Source: Rhizophagus clarus
Lineage: Eukaryota; Glomeromycota; Glomeromycetes; Glomerales; Glomeraceae
Direction of reading: 5' to 3'
NCBI GenBank assembly: GCA_015698045.1
Contig: BLAL01000086.1
Location: forward strand, 124,001 to 188,000
DNA length: 64,000 nucleotides
The notes under the pieces were generated by a model that was not told the origin of the DNA, ran no database searches, and worked only from the letters and a program-made list of their open reading frames with translations. Below are positions 46,872 to 58,800 of the stretch, piece by piece. A program made the position numbers and the translations under genes. Position 1 is the stretch's first letter; the number at the start of each line of letters is the position of its first letter.

Positions 46872-47429
46872 TTAACAACGGTTCTGAACTCCCTAGTTAT
46901 ATTAATTTAGTTGATTAATTAACTTTTACGTAAAAATTACATTTGAAAATCATTAAAATATTAACTATTAATAAACCTTTCCGAACCTAAATAATACATT
47001 ATAATACCAAACAATGTGATCAAATTGGTAAATGTCACGTGAGCGGAAAAGCTTTGGAACGGTAAAACTTTGTAGCCGGTGTTAATAATATTTTTCTTTG
47101 TTCATCATAATGAAATTCGAAACAGTACTAAACCACAGGTATCAAATAATGGTATCAAACATTACAATTCCTTTACGTAAACGTGCTTTTATGGCATGAA
47201 ATTTAGAATGTCCGTCTCAAATTAATAAAATTGGAAAATAAGTTCGTTACTCCGTATCATAAATTGAACAAATTTGTAACACTGAGGTCACTTGGATTAC
47301 CAAATTTGCATAATTCAAGGAAGATTCCGGCATTAGATTTAACCATATAGTAAAATTAACGTGGTTAGGTAATTACTAATTAATAAAATATATAAATATT
47401 TGGATATTTTATAAAATTTTATTTATTCA

Positions 47430-47461
<32 letters not shown>
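46872..47461. other. Upstream region of the amidase-like gene
   Basis: No gene. It ends in a T run followed by an A run directly before the ATG at 47462. Confidence 0.4.
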
Positions 47462-47463
<2 letters not shown>

Positions 47464-48175
47464 GTCTCAAATTCGATTGAAACCAAATAATGAATCTACA
47501 AATACTTTCATCTTTAATGGGAAAGAATATGAGGTTTCATTTCCTGTTATTAATTTTAATGATAAACAACGAGGAATGAGTTTTCATACTCCTACTCTTG
47601 AAGATCATTGGGAAGAACGAACGGATCCAACCGGATCAAAAATTAATACAATAGTTTTACATTGGGATGTTGCCTATACTTCTAGAAAATGTTTTGAAGT
47701 ATTAATTAATCGAGGTTTATCAGTTCATTTGATGATAGATCGGGATGGAACAGTTTATCAATCTCTAGATTTTGCTAAAAGGGCATGGCAAGCAAGAGGA
47801 GTCAATGATGTATCAATTGGAATTGAAATTAATAATCAAGTTTATGTTAATCGACAAGATCCAAATTGGCCTCGTGAAGAAATTTATTCAAGAGATCCAA
47901 GATCAGGTGTACCTTATAAACATCTTGATTTTACTAAAATCCAAAAAACTAGAGTTATTCAAGTTGTTGAAGCTTTATGTAAAATTGTTCCAACAATTCC
48001 AAGAGTTTTACCTCCCAAAGGAAATGATGGAAAAGTTATTACTAGATTATTAAATACAAATGAAATTAAAGGTGTTGTAGGTCATTTTCATACTTCTATA
48101 GAAAAAATTGATCCTGGAGATTCTTTATGGCCTCTTTTATATGATTCCTTCTCTAACCCTCCTCCTAAACAATAA
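47462..48175 (+). CDS. N-acetylmuramoyl-L-alanine amidase-like protein (Amidase_2), intronless
   Basis: 237 residues, one uninterrupted frame. Amidase_2 enzymes cut the bond between N-acetylmuramic acid and L-alanine in bacterial peptidoglycan using a zinc ion. Visible family features are IVLHWD (first ligand candidate His67), HLMIDRDGTVYQSLDFAKRA (89-108), SIGIEINN (118-125), and GHFHTSIEKIDPGDSLWP with candidate ligands His208 and Asp217. The usual AWHAG reads AWQAR here. No signal peptide or membrane segment was seen, so it may act in the cytoplasm, where some of these fungi house endobacteria. Fungi do not make peptidoglycan. The intronless structure and function suggest ancient transfer from bacteria, but codon use is as A/T-rich as its neighbours. 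Catalytic activity not proven. Confidence 0.8.
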
Positions 48176-48234
48176 TTATTTGCTTATTTATTTATTAAAT
48201 TATTGATTATTAAATTATTTATTTACTTTATTCT

Positions 48235-50018
48235 TTAACAATTTGTTCGGTTTAATATATAACGCATTATGATGGCAAGTAATATAACCAATCCAAGTAA
48301 TGATGCATTAAAAATGTTTCCAAAAACTGAAACAAATAAATGAAATTATTAATAACATATTACTATTAACACATTATTAATAACAAGTTATAATTATACT
48401 TACAATAGGTTGGTCCATCACTTTTCGGATAAAGGTTCGATGATATTATACCTACAAATAATAAAAATATGCTTAAATCATATACGTAAAAATGTTAAAA
48501 ATATTACAAATACTGTAAATACCTGATAGATTTGAAAGAGTGAGAACCATTGCTTGAGCAACCAATCGTTTTTCTTGTGGGAAAGCAAAAATATCTGTTA
48601 CCCAAGTTAATAAGATTGGTGAAAGACTCCATAATCCTGATGTACATAAAACTGTTGCAAGATAAGATACGATGATATTATGAGAAGTTCCTAAAATTAT
48701 AAATCCTATTGAACTTATGATAGCAGCTATTGAAAGATGAATTGGTCGTTCTTTAGTTTTATCGGAATGTAAAGCCATTAATAAAGAAAATCCACATGCG
48801 AATATATAAGGTGGAACCGTTAAAATTTGACTTTGTAATGTATTATCTATCATTGAATTAACTATTGTTGGTAAATGTAAAGCTATCGAATTTAATACAA
48901 TTCCACTAAATGTTTTCATTATCATCATATAATAAGTTTTCCAATCCGAAAATGCGAGTAAAATTCCATCTTTTGAATATTCTTCAGATGATCTATTATC
49001 TTCTTTATACGGTTCATTTGGAATTTCTAATCGATTTAAAATTAAATTTCTTTCTTGTGTTGTAAGAAATTTGGCTCTTGATGGAAAATCCGGAAGTAAG
49101 AAATATGCGATTATTGAAATAATTAATGAACATATTCCTTCAACGAGTAATAACCATCTCCATCCTTCTATTCCAAAGGTTCCATTCATATTTCCTGTAA
49201 TTATGAACGAAATAAATCCACTAAAAAATTTTTACAAATATAGTTTTAATTAAAAATGATCATGTAATAATTAAAATTTTAAAATTTTTTAAAATTACCC
49301 AAATGCTCCTGCAAGAGCTCCTCCACAATAAAAGATTGTAATTCGTGTTGCTAAATCTTCGGAACTATACCACATACTTAACAAGTACATTACTCCTGGT
49401 AACATACCTACTTATATATATATAGTATTTATTGTGAGTATAATTTGTTTTTCTTTGAGGAGAAAAAAAGAAAAAAAAAAATTACCAACCAGCTTCTGTT
49501 AAACCTAAAAATAAACGCGTAAAGCATAATTCTTCAAAATTTTTAACGGTAGCCATACAACATGTTGTAATGGACCATAATAACATAATAAATGGAATCC
49601 ATACGGATGGTGTAAATTTATGCAATAGCTAAAAAGAAAACAAAAAATTAACAAAGAATTTACAGTAAATATTCAAAATCACATTTGTCAAGATATTTAC
49701 GAGATTTGATGGAATTTTCATTGCCACTTCTCCCACAAAAAACATTGCGAGAACAATTTGAAATTGTTGATCGTTCAAATTTAAATCTTTTTCAATTCCT
49801 GCAAGTCGAGCGTTACCAATATTACTTCGATCCAAACAAGCGACGAAAAAAGAAGCGAAAATTATAGGTAATAATCTTAAATCTATTTTTCTTAATAATT
49901 TTCTTTCGAATTTAATCCGATCGGTGATTTCCATAACGACAAGGTCATCACAACTTTCCGTAGATTCACAATCAATATCATAACCAATATCTTGTATTAA
50001 TTTTTCTTGTTCCATCAT
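48235..50018 (-). CDS. MFS permease, allantoate/ACS (Dal5-like) family, six exons, one apparent indel
   Basis: Inferred exons on the minus strand: 50018-49701, 49628-49490, 49408-49299, 49220-48523, 48451-48404 and 48326-48235. The start MMEQEKLIQDIGYDID is a cytoplasmic tail. The first membrane segment ends ACLDRSNIGNARLAG, the signature of the anion:cation symporter family that takes up allantoate, vitamins or other organic anions. About 12 membrane helices are expected; segments such as FISFIITGNM, WLLLVEGICSLIISIIAYFL and SLLMALHSDKTKERP fit. Exon 3 encodes MLPGVMY, then has one extra T within a TTT run near 49380. That shifts the frame before MWYSSEDLATRI. Either a real frameshift or an assembly error. 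The exon 2 donor (GTTGGT) is unusual. Substrate cannot be told from sequence. Confidence 0.75.
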
Positions 50019-53000
50019 ATATAATATTTTTTATATTTAATTCTTGTAAAAAAAAAAAAAAAAAAGAAAAAGAAAAAGAAATGAAATTATCATTTAATTC
50101 AAACTTTGCTACATTCGGTATTTTTTTTTCTTTGCTAGCATTTATAATTTATAAACTCTAATTTTTTTTTTTTTTTTACACCTGTACTGCGGACTTATGC
50201 CGAATCGTATGATCTTGACGCATGTCTGAGAAAAATGGTACGATTTTTTTTAATAAAACATATTTAATAATATGGTCGTACAAATCAACGAATCAATTAT
50301 TTTTAGTAAACCAAAAAAAGATTTTTCTCAAAAAAGGTAATTCGGTTTTACTCAGATTTTTTTAATTTTTTTTTTTTTCTCCTCGAATTCGAAGTTGTAC
50401 TAATTAATCTTAAACACAATAATATTTCACAATATCTGTTCAACTGCTAGTAATCGACATGATCGACAAAAAAAGCACTTAAAAAAGAATTCTAAGTGTC
50501 ATATTATTATTTTACAGACAGTCTTCCAAAATATATTATACTCTATCATGAAAGCAATTGGTGAAGAAATTGGAAAAAAACATCGAAAACATCATCATAC
50601 GTTGAATAATCATACGTTAAATCGCCATGCGCTGAAATTACCATGCGTTGAAATGTTGAATGGTAACGAAACGCTAGGTTTAATTTCTTTCTCGACGGTC
50701 ATTCTCGACGGCCAAACTGATAAACGATTCAATTATAATTTTTCTAGAAAATTGATAAAGATTTGTTTTTCAAAATAAAAAACAAAAACTTTTCATATGT
50801 GATCATGATGAAACAAAAATTACTTTATGACCCCATGACCAGGGGTTTGATGTCGTATGATGCAATTTAATTTCTAAGCAAAATTTCCTAACCTACAAAC
50901 ATAATTATTATACCTTTATGTGTCCCAATATTGGATCATCATCAAAAGATCACTTTCAATAATGAGTAAATAAATCGTTAATTGGAATTTTTTTTTTGAA
51001 AAAAAAAAAAAAAAAATACGATCATCGTCTTTATTATCGTACGTTAATTACATGAATAAATCGATCAATTCAAATGCTTATCTTTATTGTTGGGGGGACA
51101 TTTCAATTAACAAATGAGCTAGTTTTATATTATTCAGTTCTTTGTCGTTAAAAATGGTTTTGATGAGAAGTTAAGAATTTCCCCTAAAATTTCTAAAATT
51201 ATTAACAGTATATCATATAAAAAAAGCAAAATTTATTATTGATCACCGTTACAAAAGACCTTTAAGTTGATTGTCACATGGTCAAACATTGTAGTGCATG
51301 AAAGAACTCCCCAGTGTTGGCGTATTAATAAAAGTAACAAAGGTAGGAAAATCATTGTCGCAATTAATATTGTACATCGAGAAAAAAAATGGAGTATTTT
51401 TTTAAAAATAAAGTAAATTTCTTTGGTAAATTACAAAATTTACCATTTATAATAAATATTGTAAAAGAATAGTAATCTAAATTAAATAATAAATTATCTT
51501 ACTTTATTATTATTATTATTATTTATTCTTATTATTAATCATTAAAAAAAGTTCTAAGAATAAAAAAAAGTATAGCAAAAGATCATTCGTGTTTATTAAA
51601 ATGGTCTTTTTTAATTGGCGTAAAAGATTGAAACAAGTGAAAAAAAAAAACTATTTCGAATACTATTAATAGTTATTAAAGATTTTCCTTGCGTAATTCT
51701 TTTAATCGGGAATGGTACAATATAATTAAAGAAGAGAAAAAAAAATTGGTAGATAAAAGGAAACAAAAAAGTCAATTAAGTGGGTAAAAGCCACAATACA
51801 CTGCGCCGAATTTTAATTAATACCATAAATATATAAGCATCATAATATAACAGGACGTATGAAATTACTTCATTAAAAATATATTGAACCATATATGTGG
51901 TAGGGATTTATGTCGATCTCATCCGAATAGCCGAACAATAGTCGAAATTATTATCGGGGAATTAATATATATTTCAATTTTATTAGCATATTCGCATTTT
52001 CCGTTATCCTCTGTAAGATATGATACAATTTTTAACCAATTCTAATAAGAAGCTTCCGAGTTTTGTCATTTACGATAATAGAAAAAAAAAAAAAATTCAA
52101 ATCGTGCTTGCAGATCTTTGGAAAGTTAACACACATACATATGTTTTTTATTTTTAAAGTTGTTTATTACACTTTGTTGACATAACAAGGAAAATTCTCA
52201 TTAGAAGATTAATGGTTAAAAATCTAATCAACTTTTTTTTAGATCATTTCTTACAACGAGAAATAAGGCCATCAAAAAATACCATGGTTCGAGCATTATT
52301 TTGCAGCTGTGAAACGAGGAAAAAAGGGAAAGTGGCAATTGCCACATCGTACAGCAACTTTTCTATGCATTTTTGCTAATCTTTCCCCCCGATATTAGAT
52401 ATCATCTATAATTGTACAAATTGCATTAAAAAATGATCCATAAATGGTAATTTTTTTTTTTTTCCGTTATTTTTTATTCCAGAGTGGCGTGATAATTTTT
52501 TTAAAGAAAAAGATTAGTTGATTCTCTCATTAAAATTTTACCCAAAGTAGAAAATAATAAAAAAATCATTCGGAGTTGTTGCTTATTTTCCTAGTAAAGG
52601 TTATTTACCTGAAAATTATTAATCTTTCGTTGTTAAAAAAATAAAAAATTTAATTAATTTTTAATAAAAAAAAAATTGCTTACATAAAGTCATAAATGGT
52701 CATTGTAATTTCATCTACCATTCATTCTCATGCTTTAAAAAACTTTCCCCCTTTTTTGTTTAATTCTTTGTTATAACAAGCACATCCAAAAAAAATCAGA
52801 TCATATTTTATCTCAAAAAATTGCTTTAATTTTTATTGGTTAAAATTTTTTTTTTTTTTGCCAAGTTTCTTTTTTTTTCTTTTTTTTTTTTGAGTCGAAT
52901 AAATATGATCAGATTCCTATTGTATTTTTTTTTTTTTTTTATTTTCCGTATTATTAAAAAAAATCATGGTTGACATGCTGTCATGCGATTAAAAAAAATT

Positions 53001-53768
53001 AATTTTATTTTTATCCATTACGGAGTGCATTTTAATTGGTCCTCAAATAATCATGCATATTGTTTATATTTTTTATCGTTTCAATTTATTCTTTTACCTG
53101 GATCTCATCCGATTTACAAATATGTAATTTTTTTTTTATACATATTACTTTAATTAAATCTAAATTTAGATTTACTCCTCATACCACCCGAAATTTTTTT
53201 TCCGTGAGAATCTTGTTGTCTCCGTATATCAATTATTATTTATATTAAACCACTAATTATTTCTTATGATCCAAAACTTTATAAATACCCAATGTAACAT
53301 TCACTAAATTTCTAACTTCTTCTTTGACATTTATTTAGCCCTTTGAATAAAAACAAAAAAAAAAATTTTTTTTTCAATATATACAAAGCTCTTTTGCTAT
53401 TCAAGTAAAAAAAAAAAATTTTATAGAAATTATTTTCACTTTTTTTTTTTTACCTTGGTTCAAATTTGCTGATACGAACTTTGCGTATTTTACACGAGCG
53501 ATTAGATTTTCAAAAATCTCTTCAATTGTCAGTGTCAAAGAAAAGTTATCAACGATATATCAAAAACGAAACGTTTCTAAAAAAAAAAAAAAAAAATTTT
53601 CAAAAAAAACACAATTATTATTATTTTTTTTCATTGAACGAACATTTTTTTTATTTTAATATTTTTACGTATAAATTATTTTTTAAGATATTTTTATTAA
53701 GGTTTTTTATTATATATACTATTTTTTTTTTTATTTTTTCTTCGAAAAAAAGAAAAAAAATAATAATT
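50019..53768. other. Intergenic sequence between the permease and glyoxal oxidase genes
   Basis: No gene was supported over about 3.7 kb. There are many A and T runs. A short cluster of CATACGTTGAAT/CATGCGTTGAAA words (about 50596-50660) forms a small degenerate repeat. The last 500 bp, with T runs and a TATAAATA motif at about 53280, is the likely promoter zone of the oxidase. Confidence 0.4.
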
Positions 53769-55851
53769 ATGAAGTACAATAATTTATTATTCATCATAAA
53801 CGTTTTGGTAACGCTCTCGTTCGTTGCTAATAATAATATTATCATTGATGCTGCTGTTCCACTAATATCAAGAGATGTTTCCAACGCTACTAATGAAGCT
53901 ACTGATGGAAAATGGGAATTCGTTGGAAAGTAAGTACACAAACAAAAAAAAAAAAAAAATTTTAAAACTTATCAAATTTATCTATGCACCTTATTTGGTA
54001 ATTACTCACAAATTTTTAATTAAAACAAAATAGAACCGGTGTATCTGCTATGCATATGACCCTTATTCGACCAACAAAAGTTTTAATTATTGATAAAGGT
54101 AAATAAATATGATCTACATTATGGTTTCACATTTATATTATTATAAGTATATATATTATATATTATATAATTTATATTATGTCTATATTAATATTATAAT
54201 ATATATATATACATAATATAATATTATATCCTATTATATTATTTATAATATTATTATTCATTTGACTTTGTTTATTTTGATTTTGTTTTACTAATTTATT
54301 ATTTTCTTTTATTTTATTTTTACGCCAACCTTATTAGCCGGTATAAACCCAGAAGCTTTGATATCAAATGGAAGATATGCTTATTCGACACTTTACGATT
54401 TGACAACAAATACGTATCGTGTATTGAGTTTACATACAAATACGTTTTGTTCGGCTGGTGCTTATTTGGCCAATGGAACAATGGTGGAAACTGGTGGTGC
54501 TGAAGATACGGCCGGTGAAAAGAATGGTTTTCAATCGGTTCGTTTGATTAATGGTTGTGATGATGATAGTTGTGATTGGTTAGAATACCCTTATGAATTG
54601 GACTCGGCTAGATGGTATAATACTATGACTACTTTACCTGATGGTCGTGCTTTTAATCTTGGTGGTTCAATAAGAGCTTGTGCTATAAATAGAAAAGATA
54701 TTGAAAATCCTACTTTCGAATTTTATCCAAAAGAACATGAAAAAGGTCAAAAGATTCAATTTTTGGAAGATTCTTTCCCTTTTAATCTTTATCCTACCGT
54801 TATAGTTTTACCTGGTCCAAAAGGTCAAACTTGGTTATTCTTGGCTGCTAATAAGAAAGCTCAAATTTGGGATTATGAATCTAAAGAAATTGTCAGACAT
54901 TTACCCGATATACCAGGTGGTCCTCGTACTTATCCTCTTACTGGTACTGGTGCTTTGATTCCTTTATCTTACAAAAATAATTATAAAGCTGAAATCATTG
55001 TTTGTGGTGGTGGTACTGATATGAAAGATCGTGATGCTCCTGCTGAAAACACTTGTGAAAGAATTGATCTTACAGATAAAAATCCACAATGGGATGAAGA
55101 TGAATTCGGACCAAATATGCCAACTGGTCGTTTAATGCCTGATGTTATTCATTTACCTGATGGTAAATTATTATATGTTAATGGTGCTGGAACTGGTATG
55201 GCAGGTTGGGATAAAAAAGCCACAAGAAAAACTCCAAGACTTCATACTGCTGGTAAACCAACAAAGAATCCTCTTTTATATGATCCTCATGCACAGAAAG
55301 GTTCCCGATGGAGTAAATTCGCTGAAGATCCAATCATTAGAGTTTATCATTCATCTGCTACTTTGGTTCCTGATGGTACAGTTTTCGTTGCTGGTAGTAA
55401 TCCAAACAGATATTATTGTGGTATAGATCAATGTGAACATCCAACTGATCATAGAGCTGAAAAATTCTATCCACCTTACTTATTAAACGGAGTACCTAGA
55501 CCTTCAATTTCAAAAGTTGCAGGACAAAGTAATCTTAATGATGTTGATGCAGTTCCAGTTAATTATGGACAAAGAGTTCCCGTAGAAATTGATTTAGATT
55601 CTCCAACTGCACAATTTACCGCTTCAATATCACATATGGGATTCGTAACACATTCACAACACATGTCCGCTAGAGTTGTCGAATTAAAAGTTGAAAATGT
55701 GAAAAAATCAGATACAGGTTATACAATGGACGTCATATTACCACCACATTCAAATATTTTCCCACCAGGAAGACACAACTATTTATTTGTTCTAAATAAA
55801 GGTACACCATGCAAAACCGCCATTGAATTAAATTTAGAAGTAGAAAAATAA
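53769..55851 (+). CDS. Secreted copper-radical (glyoxal) oxidase, AA5-type
   Basis: Exons 53769-53929, 54034-54098 and 54338-55851 join in phase to 579 residues. The N-terminus (MKYNNLLFIINVLVTLSF) is a signal peptide. The middle is a glyoxal oxidase beta-propeller and the C-terminus the DUF1929 domain. Copper-radical residues can be matched to the family: Cys113 (TFCSAGAY) and Tyr169 (ARWYNTM) for the crosslinked cofactor, Tyr412-His413 (RVYHSSATLVPDG) and His514 (VTHSQHMS). All are present, so the enzyme is probably active. It would oxidise aldehydes such as glyoxal or methylglyoxal outside the cell, giving H2O2. The second intron (54099-54337) holds a long TATA-rich segment able to fold. 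The gene is intact and carries more G/C than its surroundings. Confidence 0.92.
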
Positions 55852-58800
55852 TTAGAGAATGTTTGAAAAAAAAAAACATTTTTTTGATTTAATCTTTTTT
55901 TTTTTTTCTTGTTAAATAATTTGTTTTTTTTCTGTATTTTACACTTTTGCATACTTTTTGCATAATTTTCATCTCTAGAATTTTTTGAACAATTTATTCA
56001 TTGGTTAATTACCTAATAGCTACGTAATTTAATTTCTGGGTGTTTTATCGTGTAAATCATAGAAGCATTTTTTTTTTTTTTAGATAGCATTAATTAAGTA
56101 ATATTATAATTATTATTATTAGTTATTATTAGTTTATGATCGATGATATGTTATTATTTTTAATTTTTTTTTCTTTCAAAATTTCTTTTATTTAGAGAAA
56201 AAAAAAAAAGCATAAAAAAAAAATTACACATAAAACACTTTAAAAAAATAACAAAAAACAATTTTTTTTTTAACTAGTTAATACTATTTCTTTTTTAGTT
56301 CGAATTTTTTTTTTCAATGTATTCTCAGCTGTGAAACAATTCAATAAATTATTTCAAGAAAAAAAAAAAAAATCAATTGATTAAAAAAAAAAAAAAAAAA
56401 TTATTTTTTCTTTTTCAAATTCGTTTTTTCACCCGAATGGGCAAAACCGAAACGGCGAAACACCCGAATCTATAATTAATTAGTTCTTACCAAATTTGTC
56501 ATAAAAGATCCATAAACATAAATGTCGTACGACATTTATCTTCTTTAACATGCGAGAAAATCATCAATCCATATGGTTCGCAATTTTATAACTTTTTTTA
56601 AAGTTGATTTTCATAACCATTTAGTGAAACAAGGTACAGACCAGTCATATTCGGATTAATAAATTAATAATTTATTACACAAATCCGTTTAAAAAAAAAA
56701 AAAAATATGAGAAAGAAAGAAAAAAATTTTTTTCTTTCTTAGAATTCCCTCATCATCTCTTTTTGTAATTAAATTTTGCGTCTTTGTTTATACAAAATTA
56801 AATTAAATAGTACTTTAATTAGCTTTAATTAGTATATTTAATAGTAAACACGAAGATTACATCGATTGTTTGATAAAAAAAAAAAAAAAAAATTGTTCCA
56901 CAATAATAAAATTTAAAAAAAAAAAAATAAATAAAATAAATAAAATATTCTTTTTCATATTTATCTTTTTTTAGTTAAAACCGATGTAAAAAATTTTCTT
57001 TAACTAAACTTATTCAAGATATACTAAAAATGGGGGGAAGGAAAGGAAAAGATCATTTTAGAAAAAAAAAAAAAAAAAATTTTTTTTTTTTTTTTTTTCC
57101 TAACATAAAATATATTTTTTCATTGAAATCGTCATAAAAAACCACGTTATTTTTGTAAATCTTCCATATCCCGATTTGGTTTCGATCATACTTGTATGAT
57201 TTACCCTTTTTAAAATAAAAAAAATTCTCATGCCCTTTGTCGATATAAATCGTTAGATTAATCATTAATAGGAGGTTTTGTTTTATACGTAATACGAATA
57301 TGTATGTTACCCGATATAACTCCCTAGAAAATTCAGAAATTTTTTTATGGGTAAGAAATGGAATAAAAAAAGAAGGTTGTGCCACCATAACTCGGGTCAA
57401 CAGCCTCACAAGGTTGAAAACCGACAAATTTTCCTATTATCTATTTTATATCAATGATTTGTTTGGATACGGGTTAATAAACGGATAATAAACAAATTAT
57501 TATGATATTGCTTTAAAAGGTAGGTAATTTTTGTATAAATAGATTTAACGTTTTTGGATTTATTTGTTTATTTATAATTGCTTAATTAAGGATGGTTTGA
57601 AAAATATTACAAAGGATCAAAAAGGAATGAAAAAAAAAATGTAAACAATTCGATATCGAAAACCTAATGAAATAGTAATTATTATTATAATATATTTTTT
57701 CTAAATGGGTCTGAACCTAAAAGTCAAAAAAAAAAAATCAAAGGAAAAATAAATAAAAATGCATGTAATAAAACATGTTTATTGTTTAATCGGAAGATTC
57801 GGGAATAATAAAAAATGAGAAAGAAAGGAAGAAAGAATTTGTTTTTTAAAAAGACAATAATGTCACGTGATGGTATTACCGCAAGTGTCCGGAATGTCTG
57901 CGCATTTCTGCGTATTGACGCAGCTGACGCATGCTACGCAGGTCACACGGGTTACGCAGCAAATACAATCTCGATAATCTTCGTTGTAACGGTGTTTGAT
58001 AAACCTGAAACCTTTCAAGAAACACTTTCACAATAGCTTTAACTTTTCAAGGAACATTTTCAACAATAGCTTTATTGACTTTATTGGACTTATTTGGTTT
58101 AATTGGTTCGTCTTTTTGGATCATATATAACGAATCTATTTACAAAGTGTGACGACATGACGGGGAGTCAGGAATACCATGATTTAATCCTAACAAGTAA
58201 ATTTTTTAAAGTTTTTCTCTCCTCGACAACTTATTGCACATATTGCATATTGGAGTATTGTAATTGTTGCAATTTGTCGTTTCATATTCAAAACCAACAA
58301 AAAAAAAAAAAAAATTCCATATATGTATAAGAATGTTAGATAACGATAACTTTAAAAGCTTTATCGGCTTTTCCGCCAATTAATCAAACAAAACAATCAA
58401 AATGTATACAATTATCGGTAATATATCAGTTATTATTCTTTTTTTTTTTTCACATTATTCGTGGTATAACCACAAGGCTAAAACATGTTGATCATCAAGT
58501 TGTACACTTATATAGTAACAGAGCGTCAGTGGAGGCTGAAACGAGAAAATTCTTGGCAAAAATTTCGCCAAAAACTTTTTCCACACCTTGTCACACTTTT
58601 ATTAATATTACATAATAGCATATTTTTATTTTTTGTTTTTCTACTTCTTGGGAAGGGGAGGAAGTAAAATATACAGTATGAATTGGTCATAATACTTGAT
58701 GAAGATCATGATAAAAATAATTTTTACTTAATTGTTATCGTTTGAGAAAGGACGAAAGTAATATACGAGAAAACGTTAGAAATAAAGATCGTAATAAAAA

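Noticed and set aside
50548..50778. 76-codon His-rich frame
   Set aside because: Its N-terminal part reads a short degenerate CATnCGTTGAA repeat; the rest has no recognisable feature.
57815..58036. 73-codon frame across the GC island
   Set aside because: Open by chance in a G/C patch; no family or splice context.
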